From: CAVQBP01 sp963848195
Lineage (GTDB): Bacteria > Bacteroidota > Ignavibacteria > Ignavibacteriales > Ignavibacteriaceae
NCBI GenBank assembly: GCA_963848195.1
Contig: CAWKCY010000024.1
Coordinates: 372,001-436,000, forward strand
Direction: 5' to 3'
Length of the DNA: 64,000 nucleotides
The translations under genes were made by a program, and so were the position numbers. Below the pieces are notes generated by a model. The model was not told the origin of the DNA. It worked only from the letters and a program-made list of their open reading frames with translations, and made no database searches. Shown here one piece after another: positions 18,096 to 27,942 of the stretch. How positions within the stretch are numbered: the first letter of the stretch is position 1; each line of letters starts with the position of its first letter.

Positions 18096-19907
18096 ATGAT
18101 AAAAAAATTAGCGGTTATTTTAATTTGTTTGTTAGCTTTCAGCTGTTCGGGACAAAAAGAAGTAATTAAAAAAAATCAAATAACTAAGATAATTCAGAAT
18201 AAAACAGATTCTGAAATTAAGGATGAAGCATTAGATCATTTCATTAATGGCTGTGCCGCCGAAGATAAAGGTGATCATGCAACTGCAATACTTGAATTTC
18301 AAGATGCTCTGAGACTTGATCAATCTGCCGGTATTTATTATGCATTAGCGAAAAATTATTTTTATTTAAATAAATTATCTTTAGCTCTTGAGAATTCAAG
18401 AAAAGCCGTAGAAATGGATTCTACTAAGGACGATTATTTTGATCTTCTCTCCGATATATATGCTTCTGGAAATCAATCAGATTCTGCTGTGGTTGTCTTA
18501 AATAAATTAATTCAATTAGATTCTACAAATATAAACGCATATTATAAACTCGCGCGCTTATATGAAGCATCCAAACCAATGAAGGCAGTAGAAATTTATC
18601 GAAAGCTGACTTCTCTTATAGGTCCGGATTGGAATGTATTAATTCGTATTGCAGATTTAGAAGAAAAGTTAGACAATGCAGAGGCTGCTGAAAATGCCTT
18701 AAAGGAATTAATTAAAATTGATCCGGGAAATCCGGCAGTTCAAAAATTGTTAATTGAATTTTATCTAAGGAACAAAAAATATGATGAGGCATTAAACATT
18801 GTAAATGATATTTTAGAATTAACTCCGGATGATCTTGAAGCCAGAGAAAAGAAAGCCCAGATTTTTATTGCAAAAGGGGATTGGAGTGAAGCTTCAAATG
18901 AATATTCATATATTTTAAAACAACCCGGCGTTCCTTTTGACATTAAAATTAGGATAGGAGCGGTTTATTTTAATCAGGCTCTTAAAGACAGTACTTTACT
19001 TCCTGTTTCTAAAAAATTATTTGAGACTATAAATAAAGATACTACCGATTGGCAGGTTAAGATGTACCTTGGAGCTATTGCCATAAACGAAAAACAGGAT
19101 TCGACTGCTATTGAAAATTTTAAGGAAGTAACCAAATTAGCTAGGTGGAATGTTGACGGCTGGATTAGACTTGGCGGGCTTTATTTTGATAATAAAAAAT
19201 ATGACGAAGCCTCTAAAATTATGAAAGAAGCTATTATATCATTTCCGGAAGATTTTACCGTTAACTTAATCCTGGGGCTTTCGTTATCCCAGAAAAATGA
19301 ATTTACAGATGCCAAACAGTACCTTAAAAAAGCGGTTGATTTAAATTCATCTGATATAACCGCTCTTTCCGCTTATGCCTTTACTTTAAACCAATTGAAG
19401 GACTATGATAATGCAGTAATTTATTTAAATAAAGCTTTAGCATTAAAGCCTGATGATATTAATTTACTTGGCACATTAGGACTAATATATGATAATGAAG
19501 GAAAACATATCCAATCCGACAGTATTTATCAATCAGCATTGAAAATCGATTCAAGTAATGCATTAATTAATAATAACTATGCATATGCTCTTTCTGAAAG
19601 AGGTATACAGTTAGAAAAAGCTCTAAATATGGTTGATATAGCTTTAGAAGCTGAACCAAAAAATTCTTCTTATCTGGATACTAAAGGGTGGATTTATTAC
19701 AAAATGGGAAAATTTGAAAAAGCTAAAGAATTCATTGAAAAAGCAATCGATGCTGGGGGTGAAAGCGCTGTTATGCTCGAACATCTTGGCGATATCGTTT
19801 ATAAAATCGGACAACAAAGTTATGCAAAACAACTCTGGGAAAAAGCACTTAAACTCGATGTTACAAATAGTGAATTAAAACATAAAATAGAAAAAGGAGA
19901 AATTTGA
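18096..19907 (+). CDS. TPR-repeat lipoprotein
   Basis: This 603-residue lipoprotein has the lipobox LAFSC (Cys17). It is followed almost entirely by tetratricopeptide repeats, roughly 12-14 units, with typical phrases such as YYALAKNYFYLNKLSLALENS and INAYYKLARLYEASKP. It probably serves as an envelope scaffold. I start at ATG 18096 because the upstream TTG at 18054 would give a poor signal sequence. The gene overlaps the next one by 4 bases, and that gene overlaps the M23 gene, so the three form one translation unit. Confidence 0.85.
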   Translation: MIKKLAVILICLLAFSCSGQKEVIKKNQITKIIQNKTDSEIKDEALDHFINGCAAEDKGDHATAILEFQDALRLDQSAGIYYALAKNYFYLNKLSLALENSRKAVEMDSTKDDYFDLLSDIYASGNQSDSAVVVLNKLIQLDSTNINAYYKLARLYEASKPMKAVEIYRKLTSLIGPDWNVLIRIADLEEKLDNAEAAENALKELIKIDPGNPAVQKLLIEFYLRNKKYDEALNIVNDILELTPDDLEAREKKAQIFIAKGDWSEASNEYSYILKQPGVPFDIKIRIGAVYFNQALKDSTLLPVSKKLFETINKDTTDWQVKMYLGAIAINEKQDSTAIENFKEVTKLARWNVDGWIRLGGLYFDNKKYDEASKIMKEAIISFPEDFTVNLILGLSLSQKNEFTDAKQYLKKAVDLNSSDITALSAYAFTLNQLKDYDNAVIYLNKALALKPDDINLLGTLGLIYDNEGKHIQSDSIYQSALKIDSSNALINNNYAYALSERGIQLEKALNMVDIALEAEPKNSSYLDTKGWIYYKMGKFEKAKEFIEKAIDAGGESAVMLEHLGDIVYKIGQQSYAKQLWEKALKLDVTNSELKHKIEKGEI

Positions 19908-20689
19908 AGAAGATAATTTTCTATTTTACTATTCTTCTAAATTTAATTGTTATTCTTCCCGGTTGTGTCCCTTCGAAACCCACAGAAGATGTTGAAATCC
20001 TTCCATCTGAAAGGTTAATTAATAAACTGGAAGCAAATAGAAGAAGAATTCAAAGTTTCGAAGGCTCGGGAACTATTCACATAAAATCAAATCAATATAA
20101 TAATAGCGCTTCCTTTAACGTAATTCTTATGAAGCCTGATTCAATTTACCTCACAATTATGGGACCTTTTGGTATTGAACTTGCCCAAGCTTTGGTTACT
20201 AAAGAAAAGTTTGTCTTCTATGATGCACTTCAAAATACAGCTTATAAAGGGAATTCATCCGATGAAGTATTAAAAGATATTTTTAAGATAGATCTTCCCT
20301 TCGGCGATCTTATAGATGCTTTTATCGGATCTGTCAATTTAACAAAAGAACTTTATAAGCAGCCGACTAAATATAATATAGATTATGACAAATATGTGAT
20401 CTCCTATCTCGATTCTTTGACCGATATTACTACACAGTACAAAGTTGATATACGTGAACTTGGAATTACTAATTATGAAGTTACAAATAAAAATGGTGAT
20501 ATAGCTTTAGAAGGCAAATATTCCCAATTTGGATTAATTGAAAATGTAGCCGTTCCATATCATATCGAAGTGATGAATAAAAAAGAAAACCAGCTTGTAA
20601 CTATCGACTATAAAAAAATGCAGGCAAATAAGAAGGGGATTTATATAGATTTCAAAGTACCTGAAGATGCAACTGTAATACAATGGTAA
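19904..20689 (+). CDS. DUF4292 lipoprotein (LolB-like fold)
   Basis: This 261-residue lipoprotein starts with TTG at 19904 behind a strong AGGAG and has lipobox LPGC (Cys21). The pattern RIQSFEGSGTIHIKS, then SIYLTIMGPFGIELAQALVTKEKFVFYD, is the DUF4292 signature of Bacteroidota. The predicted fold resembles the LolB/outer-membrane lipoprotein receptors, although the function has not been shown. It sits between the TPR lipoprotein and the EnvC-like protein with 4- and 7-base overlaps, an order I believe recurs in this phylum. Confidence 0.82.
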   Translation: MKKIIFYFTILLNLIVILPGCVPSKPTEDVEILPSERLINKLEANRRRIQSFEGSGTIHIKSNQYNNSASFNVILMKPDSIYLTIMGPFGIELAQALVTKEKFVFYDALQNTAYKGNSSDEVLKDIFKIDLPFGDLIDAFIGSVNLTKELYKQPTKYNIDYDKYVISYLDSLTDITTQYKVDIRELGITNYEVTNKNGDIALEGKYSQFGLIENVAVPYHIEVMNKKENQLVTIDYKKMQANKKGIYIDFKVPEDATVIQW

Positions 20690-21948
20690 TTGGGTTAAAT
20701 TATTTATTATTAATTTTTCTTTTCATTTCTATAAATATCATACCGCAAGAGCAGGAGAAAATTAATCTTAAAAAAAATGAACTTTCCGATTTAAAAGATG
20801 AAATCTCCAGCCTGGAAGAAGAACTAAATAAAAAAACTGAAAAAGAAAAAGAATCTTTTGAGGTATTAGAAAATTATAACAAACAAAATTATTTGCTTCG
20901 TAAATTAATAAAAAAACTTAAAGCCGGTGAAAAAGCTAAGCAAACAGAAATTGATCAAAGTAATTTCAAAATAAAATCTATTGAAAATCAAATTGTTGAA
21001 TTAAGAAAGAATTATTCAAGATATGTTACTGCAATATACAAATACGGCTCAACAAATGAATTGGTCTCTCTCTTAGATGCAGAATCTTTTGAGCAAGCAT
21101 TACTAAGATATAAATATTTAAAAAAATTCTCGGAAAAACGAAGCAAAGATCTTGAAAATTACCAAAATAGTATTGAATCTCTAAATATTCTAAAATCAAC
21201 CCTCCTTAGAGAAAAACAGGAAAAGAAGTTATTAGTTGAACAAAAATTGAGTGAAGAAAACGGACTTGAAGCGAAACAGCAGGACAAAAGAAAAATTTTA
21301 AATGCAATAAAAAACGATAAAACTTCTCTCAAAGAAGAACTGGAAGCAAAGAGATCTTCCGAAATAAAGATTAAACAAATGATAACTAAATTAATTGTAG
21401 ATGCTGAAAGAAAAAGGAAAGAAGAAGAGCGCTTATCTAAATTAAATCAAACTTCTGAAAAACCCATCAGTGACAATAATATTGTAAACATATCACCCTC
21501 AAGTCCAAAGTTAAATCCAGACCTAAATACTTCCAAACTTATGTCATTTTCTAACTTAAAAGGAAAATTGAATTGGCCCATTCTCAATGGTAAAATATTC
21601 CGAAAGTATGGAGAAAATGTAAATGACAATTTAAATACAGTGACACTCAATTACGGAGTTGATATTGAAGCTTCATCAGATTTAAATGTAAAGGCAGTTG
21701 CCGAGGGAATTGTATCAGCAATAGATTGGATTCCTGGCTACGGCAGTGTAATTATTATTACTCATAAAGGTGATTATCGTACTGTGTATAGTCATTTATC
21801 TGATTTATATGTCTCTGAAGGCGATAAAGTTGAAAAGGGAAATATAATCGCTAAGGTGGGTGAAAGCCTTGAAGGAGATATTCTTCATTTTGAAATCTGG
21901 AACTCTAGAACAAATCAGAATCCTGAAGCTTGGTTAGTAAGAAAATAA
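20683..21948 (+). CDS. EnvC-like protein, coiled coil plus M23 domain
   Basis: This 421-residue protein has a signal peptide, a long coiled coil (about residues 25-255, rich in Glu and Lys) and a C-terminal LytM/M23 domain (about 295-418). The domain shows NYGVDIEAS, GYGSVIIITHKG, YSHLSDLYV and LHFEIW. In active M23 enzymes the first motif is HxxxD; here the His is Asn, while the Asp and the two later histidines remain. It may therefore activate other amidases, as E. coli EnvC does, instead of cutting murein itself. The start overlaps DUF4292, and the gene closes the three-gene envelope unit. Confidence 0.85.
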   Translation: MVIGLNYLLLIFLFISINIIPQEQEKINLKKNELSDLKDEISSLEEELNKKTEKEKESFEVLENYNKQNYLLRKLIKKLKAGEKAKQTEIDQSNFKIKSIENQIVELRKNYSRYVTAIYKYGSTNELVSLLDAESFEQALLRYKYLKKFSEKRSKDLENYQNSIESLNILKSTLLREKQEKKLLVEQKLSEENGLEAKQQDKRKILNAIKNDKTSLKEELEAKRSSEIKIKQMITKLIVDAERKRKEEERLSKLNQTSEKPISDNNIVNISPSSPKLNPDLNTSKLMSFSNLKGKLNWPILNGKIFRKYGENVNDNLNTVTLNYGVDIEASSDLNVKAVAEGIVSAIDWIPGYGSVIIITHKGDYRTVYSHLSDLYVSEGDKVEKGNIIAKVGESLEGDILHFEIWNSRTNQNPEAWLVRK

Positions 21949-22171
21949 CTTTCATTCAAGCCTTAATTAAAAGTAATCCTTAAAGAAATTATAACTGAAT
22001 TTGCTGCTTTTATTTCCCTCAGGGGAAAAAATAAACTATTTATTTTTTCATGTATGAAAGTAAATAAAATATTATATTAATAGTACTATTCTATTAAAGA
22101 TATAGACAGAATTTTCCAATATTCATAATAAAAACTGTCTCAAGGGAAATTTTGACCAAACCGGAGAAAAC

Positions 22172-25092
22172 ATGAAGTGTTTAGTAACTTTTTTGTTCTT
22201 TCTCAATATTACAATTCTGGGACAAAATTCTTCTTCTGTTAAATTAAAATGGGAAAAAAATTATCCTTCTGTAGATTCTTCTATTAACTATTTAAGTTCT
22301 AACTCAAAAAATACTGCAGTCGATAAGGATGGCAGCCTATATTTATTGGTGAGCACGATTTCAGATGATTTTCCTTTCTATAGATTTAAATTAACAAAAT
22401 ATAACTCTTCAGGCTTATTTCTATGGCAGATTCAATCAAAAGATATCGAATCAAATAATTATGTAGCTGATATTTTGGAAATTGATAATTCAAATAATAT
22501 CTATGTCGCGGCACATAAATTTGAAAATAATTCGCCTGGAGGATTACTCCTTTAAAATTTAGTGCGGATGGAAATCAACTTTGGATTAAAAAATATAATG
22601 GAAGTTTAATTAATTCATTTTCCAGTCCTTTTGAAATAAAATTTGATACCAATGAAAATGTAATACTTATTGGTTATTCCGGCAGAATTGAAAATAATTC
22701 TGTTATAAATGATTCTCTGTTAATAATTAAATATAGCAAAATCGGCATAGAAGAATGGACTGCAAAAACATCCGGTGATTCCTTGAATTATATGGTCCAT
22801 TGTGCACTTGATGATTCGAATAATATTTTCGTTTCGGGTGAGAGCATTGCATTTTCCCATATTATTAAATTTACAAAATATAATCATAATGGGGAGCATA
22901 TCTGGAGCAGTTCTTATTTAGACAAAAGCTTTTATTATCTGGCGACTGATTTAGCTTCCGATAAAAATGGAAATCATATTATAACTGGAAATTCTACTAC
23001 TCTAAATTTTAATTCAAAATGGATTACTATTATGTTTGATAAAAACGGATTAAGGAAATGGATTAAATATGAGGATAAGGATTCATCATCAGATGTCTAT
23101 GAAACACCGTTATTATTGAATATCGACAAAGATAATTTCATAAATGTACTGGGATATGAAAATAAGAACAATATATCCAATTTCTTTTTAGTGAAATATG
23201 ATACAAACGGTAATAAAATATCAGACAAATCATTTATTGACACGACTGCGGAATTTATTCAGAGAGTTATACTAGATAATTCTGGGAATCTGTATTCGGC
23301 TGGTTTTTTCCGGAATCCTGATAAAATCTATTTAATTAAATATAATGACCATGGCAATAAAGTCTGGAACTCTAATTTTTTAACCGGCGGAATTAAAGAT
23401 GACGATAATGGTATGAATTTGATTCTTGATAATTCGGGAAATGTTTATTTGACGACAGAAGATTCGAGCAAAAAAGCCGGTATACATGAAGTCATTACTT
23501 CAAAATATAATAACAATGGAAAAGAAATATGGACAATCAGATCTAATGAATTCCTTAAACATAAGGCTGTTGCAATGTTTTCAGACAATAATGATAATAC
23601 ATATATGACCGGATGTATTGAAAATGGGAAAGGTGTAAATCAAGATTTTATAACAATTAAATATGATTCATCCGGAAAAATTAGCTGGATAAACAGATAT
23701 GATGGGCCTGCACATTCAATTGATATACCTTATGCAATTACCGGCGATAATGCTGGAAATGTTTATGTAACCGGAGGAAGCAAGGGAATAAACTCAAATA
23801 TTGATTATGCAACTATAAAATATAATTCAAATGGGGATGAGGAATGGATTGTAAGGTATAATGGTTCTAATACAATAAATGGTCCTGATTATCCAGTAGC
23901 AATAGTAACTGATAATGTTGGTGACATTTATGTTTCGGGAAACAGTATAGGCGCTGATTTAAATGATGATTTTGTAACTATTAAATATAATAAATTCGGA
24001 CAGCTTCAATGGGTGCAAAGATATAATTTTTTAAATAACGGCAAAGATTCCGTGGTTTCTATCGCTATAGATAATTTAGGAAATATTTATGTAGCAGGAA
24101 TAAGTGATAGTACTATTTCACTTTATACTTATTTATTAATTAAATATGATCCGTCCGGTCAGTTATTGTGGGTACAAAGGTATCATCAAAAAGGGGATGA
24201 TTGGGAAAGAGTTAAAAAAATAGTTATTGATAAAAATAACAATATCTATGTGACGGGAACAGGTTTTAGAAAAAAAACTAATGAAGATATTATGACTGTA
24301 AAATATAATTCTGATGGAATTTATCAATGGTCAAAGATCTGGGATGATCCGAGTAATTCTTCCGATAATGCAAGCGATATCAAAGCAGATAAATATGATA
24401 ATGTATATGTTACTGGTTATGGTTCCGGAGGAGGTACAGGGAATGATTTTGTCACATTAAAGTATAATTCTTCTGGTAATCTAAAATGGGCTGTAATTTA
24501 TGATAGTCCCCAGAATTTGGATGATTTTGCTGCAAATTTAGCGCTTGATTACCAGGAGAATCCCTATATTGCAGGATTTAGCCTTAATAATAATAATTAT
24601 AATTATTCTTTAGTTAAATATGATACAAATGGTGTGAAATTATGGGATATAAATTATATATATAGCCAGATTTCAAATAGTTTTCCGGTTGGCCTCAGTC
24701 TGGACAGAAAAGGAAATATTGTTTTAGGTGGGTTCAGTGAAACTTTAGATTGGAGTATTTTTAATTTAATAAAATATATACAGCCGGGATTTAAACCTGA
24801 TGCAGTAGCTGAAGATTTTAATAAAATAAACTCTTATCGGTTATACCAGAATTTTCCAAATCCATTTAATCCAATTACCACTGTAAAGTATTCTATTCCC
24901 AAAAGAAGTTTTGTTAAGATTAAATTATATGATCTCCTTGGAAGAGAATTAAAATCTTTAGTTTCGAAAGAAGAAGATGCAGGAAGCCATCAAGTAAAGA
25001 TTGATGGGGCGAGTTTATCAAGCGGAGTATATTTCTATATAATGTATACGGAGAATTTTATTGAAAGTAAAAAAATGATCCTCTTAAAATAA
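22172..25092 (+). pseudogene. SBBP-repeat propeller protein with type IX sorting domain, frameshifted
   Basis: The first frame (22172-22555) has a signal peptide (FLFFLNITILGQ) and the first repeats, and ends at a TAA at 22553. The protein continues in another frame from about 22555 (KFSADGNQLWIKKY) to 25092. Restoring one T in the T-run at 22551-22553 gives LLLLKF and about 973 residues. The body is made of repeats such as NIYVAG...VKYDTNG...LWVQRYN, the SBBP beta-propeller pattern, and the tail is YQNFPNPFNP...KKMILLK, the type IX sorting domain. A surface beta-propeller is likely; no enzyme activity is evident. The cause may be a real deletion, slippage or an assembly error. Confidence 0.85.
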
Positions 25093-25216
25093 GGTGAGAT
25101 AGAAAACACCTCAATATGCATTATAAGATTTGACTATATAGAATATTAAGTATAAATTATTACTGAATAAAACATCTCTTAAAATACTCAAAGAAAAATT
25201 TAATTTGGAGGATTAA

Positions 25217-25867
25217 ATGAATAAATCCTTCTTTATTTCTACCCGTACATTTATTCTTCTGATTGGAGGATATCTAATATTATTATCCTCTAAAGCAAAT
25301 GCCCAGCCTTCATTAAATATCTTCTCAGGTTATGGAAAATCTTCATTTGAAAATATGATTTCACAAACTGAATATTTACCCATAGGTGCACAATTAATGT
25401 TTGGTGTCCCTGTATTTAATTTAGGAATAGAAGCAAGCTATGCTGCAATTCCATTCACTTTTAATATTTTAGACCGGCAAACTCAAAGGCATATTAAAGA
25501 AATACAATTTAATCAGCTTTATATAGGTTCTATCATAAAAATTAATTTAGCGGTTGGAAGTTTTATACCTTATGGAAGGTTTGGCTGTGGTTTATATACA
25601 GGTAAAGAAGCGGTAAGCTGGAATGAAGAAGAAAAGAAAGCCGCTGAAGTAAATGGGATTCAGTTATTAAATTATAAGATACCATTAAAAAACTCTTTAG
25701 GATTTAATTTAGGTACAGGTTTCGAATTGATGTTTGGAAGATATAACGGATTATTTTTTGAATATGTTTATCATTTGATTTCAAGAAGAGAGAATATTCC
25801 GGATGGTTTAACATTTAAGGCAAATTATTGGGTCATACAAGCTGGTTATAAATTTAACTTTATTTAG
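25217..25867 (+). CDS. Outer-membrane beta-barrel-like protein
   Basis: This 216-residue protein has a signal peptide (LLSSKANAQP) and short amphipathic beta segments that alternate hydrophobic and polar residues. It ends in aromatic YKFNFI, as outer-membrane barrels of this phylum do. It has a strong ribosome site (GGAGG). I cannot name a family; it looks like a small OmpW/OmpX-type or porin-like barrel. It stands after the propeller gene and 49 bases before the CYTH gene, with no obvious functional link. Confidence 0.6.
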   Translation: MNKSFFISTRTFILLIGGYLILLSSKANAQPSLNIFSGYGKSSFENMISQTEYLPIGAQLMFGVPVFNLGIEASYAAIPFTFNILDRQTQRHIKEIQFNQLYIGSIIKINLAVGSFIPYGRFGCGLYTGKEAVSWNEEEKKAAEVNGIQLLNYKIPLKNSLGFNLGTGFELMFGRYNGLFFEYVYHLISRRENIPDGLTFKANYWVIQAGYKFNFI

Positions 25868-25915
25868 ATTCATGCAACTATAGTTCTAAGAGAATATCTC
25901 CTAAATTTAATATAT

Positions 25916-26386
25916 ATGAATGATGAAATAGAGTACAAATATCTTGTTATTCCGGATAAATGGGATAAAAATTCTGAAGGTATATTTTACAAACAGGGAT
26001 ATTTATCCGTTGAAAATAACCGTACAGTTAGAATAAGATTAGAAGGAAATGTTTCTAAACTTACTATAAAGGGAGAAAAGATTGGTCCATCAGGTAAAGA
26101 GTTTGAATATGAAATCCCTTATGCAGATGCTTTATACATATTGGAAAATTTGTGTATTCAACCTTTAATTGAAAAGAAAAGATATAAACTTAAATACGAA
26201 GGATTTGTCTGGGATGTAGATGAATTCTTTGGTGAGAACGAAGGTTTAATTTTAGCTGAAATTGAACTTGAAAGGGTTAATCAAAAGTATAACAAACCCG
26301 GATGGGTAGGAGAAAATGTTACAAGGGATCCCAGATATAAAAATTCAAACCTGGTAAAAAACCCTTTTAAGAACTGGGATAAATAA
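25916..26386 (+). CDS. CYTH-domain phosphohydrolase-like protein
   Basis: This 156-residue cytoplasmic protein carries the CYTH signature EIEYKYLV near the N-terminus (ExExK), then RTVRIR, KLTIKG and the closing DVDEFFGENEGLILAEIELE segment. Members of this superfamily hydrolyse inorganic triphosphate or thiamine triphosphate, or act as class IV adenylate cyclases. The short single-domain form is closest to the small triphosphatases. Metal and phosphate ligands (basic and Glu residues) look intact. The neighbours give no further clue. Confidence 0.82.
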   Translation: MNDEIEYKYLVIPDKWDKNSEGIFYKQGYLSVENNRTVRIRLEGNVSKLTIKGEKIGPSGKEFEYEIPYADALYILENLCIQPLIEKKRYKLKYEGFVWDVDEFFGENEGLILAEIELERVNQKYNKPGWVGENVTRDPRYKNSNLVKNPFKNWDK

Positions 26387-26463
26387 TTTATATCATTCTC
26401 TTTATTTCTTATCCTTATCTATTACATTAGCTTCCTTTATTATTATTTAATTTAGAACGCAAA

Positions 26464-26505
26464 CCCTCCCCCTCTCATTACTAAGGAGAGGGGGTTGGGG
26501 GGTGA
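26464..26505. terminator. GC-rich hairpin between convergent genes
   Basis: A 9-base perfect stem CCCCCTCTC / GAGAGGGGG (26468-26476 and 26486-26494) with a 9-base loop sits between the end of the CYTH gene and the end of the tolC gene, which converge. Flanking C- and G-rich bases could extend the pairing with bulges. It stands out in an AT-rich genome, is likely to stop transcription in both directions, and resembles palindromic repeats common in this phylum. Confidence 0.6.
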
Positions 26506-26591
26506 GGTTAAAACCATAAATTTTTCACCAACTAATCATATTCATACTCACTCAATTGAAGTTATATTCAATCAGATTATTTATAAAGAAA

Positions 26592-27911
26592 TCAAAAATA
26601 AGATTTATTATTCAATAGTTTTCCTGCTGCCATTTGCAAATTATAATAACTTAAAACACTTTTATATATAACCTGAAGATAAATTAGTTTTGCTTGAGCC
26701 AGAGAAGTCTCAGCATCAATTAGATCCAGATTAGTAATCACACCATCTCTGTACTTAAGCTCAGCCCTTAAAACTGCCTGATTTGCTTGTTTAACCTGAA
26801 GGTCCGAAGTCTCTATTTTTAATTTATTTGCTTCATAATCGGCAGCAGCCTGTTCAATCTCTTTTTTTATATTCCTCTCAACTTCCGAAGTTCCGGCAGA
26901 CGAAGCTTTTAAATTTGCATCGGCTTCTTCGATTTTTGCATCTTTTAAATTCCCATTAAAGATTGGAATAGATGCATTTAATCCTGCTGCCCAATTTCCT
27001 CGTAATACATCTAGATTTGGCTCGTATCCGTTCTTAAAACCATAGCTTGCCATAAGACTTAATGTGGGTTTATCAGAAAGTGAAGCTACATGCTTTGATA
27101 TCATAGCACTTTTTTCTGCATCTTTGGCGAGTTTCATTTCAGCTCTATCTTTTAATGCCTCAGTAATTAAAGAATCTATATCGACTGCAGATGTATCGAT
27201 TAAAAATTCTCCCGAAAGGTTTAACTTTTCATTTGAAGGTAATCCTAATAAACTTCTTAGGTTTATTTCTTCTTTACGCAAACTATTTTCTATATCGATT
27301 TTTCTATTTTTCGCATCTGCAACTTTTACCTGGGTTGTTAATACATCAAAATCAGTCGCACTTCCGCTTTGAACTTTCTTTTCAGTTATATCTATATGTT
27401 GCTGAAGTGTATTTATTTGTTCATTTTCAACATCTTTGCTTTTTCTTAGAAATAAAATAGTATAAAAGGTCTGAATAGTCTGAAAAGACAGATTATTCTT
27501 TATCAAAGTAATTTTATCCTCAGAACTCAACTTATTGCTTCTTGCCAGATCAATTAAGGCATTCCTCTTTCCAAAATCGTAAATTAACTCTGATGCGGAA
27601 ACATGTGCATCATAATTATTGGAGGGAGCTAATTTAAAGCTTAAACCGCCAAAATCTATAGAAGGAATCGGTCCAATACGCGTATAATTTAATTCTCCTT
27701 CTACTTTGGGATAATAATAAGTATTTTGCTGGTTAATTTTTGCTTCTGCCGCATTTATCTGTTCAAGAGCTTGTTCTAAAAGCGGCTGATTTGCTAATGA
27801 AAGCTTAACAGCTTCATTTAATGTTAATGAGTCCTTTATCGAATGCTGTGCATAACAGTTAAAAATTAGTATACTAAAAAATAAAACTATTAATGAAAAT
27901 TTATACCTCAT
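26592..27911 (-). CDS. TolC-family outer-membrane efflux protein
   Basis: This 439-residue protein has a signal peptide (FSILIFNCYAQ) and the two repeated OEP halves with long helices and few aromatic turns, typical of TolC/OprM proteins. It forms the outer-membrane duct of the efflux pump. I start at ATG 27911, with TTGGAG upstream; the TTG at 27926 is part of that site. It is the fourth gene of a tetR-hlyD-MFS-tolC operon, 31 bases after the transporter gene. Confidence 0.9.
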   Translation of the reverse strand: MRYKFSLIVLFFSILIFNCYAQHSIKDSLTLNEAVKLSLANQPLLEQALEQINAAEAKINQQNTYYYPKVEGELNYTRIGPIPSIDFGGLSFKLAPSNNYDAHVSASELIYDFGKRNALIDLARSNKLSSEDKITLIKNNLSFQTIQTFYTILFLRKSKDVENEQINTLQQHIDITEKKVQSGSATDFDVLTTQVKVADAKNRKIDIENSLRKEEINLRSLLGLPSNEKLNLSGEFLIDTSAVDIDSLITEALKDRAEMKLAKDAEKSAMISKHVASLSDKPTLSLMASYGFKNGYEPNLDVLRGNWAAGLNASIPIFNGNLKDAKIEEADANLKASSAGTSEVERNIKKEIEQAAADYEANKLKIETSDLQVKQANQAVLRAELKYRDGVITNLDLIDAETSLAQAKLIYLQVIYKSVLSYYNLQMAAGKLLNNKSYF

Positions 27912-27942
27912 ACAATTTTGCTCCAAGTAGATGAAATAAGAA

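Noticed and set aside
22079..22090. Palindrome AATAGTACTATT before the SBBP gene
   Set aside because: Twelve AT-rich bases of symmetry are expected by chance in DNA of this composition; no other copy was noticed.
22548..22560. Programmed ribosomal frameshift in the SBBP gene
   Set aside because: The site shows no convincing slippery heptamer in the reading frame and no downstream stem; simple indel is the better explanation.
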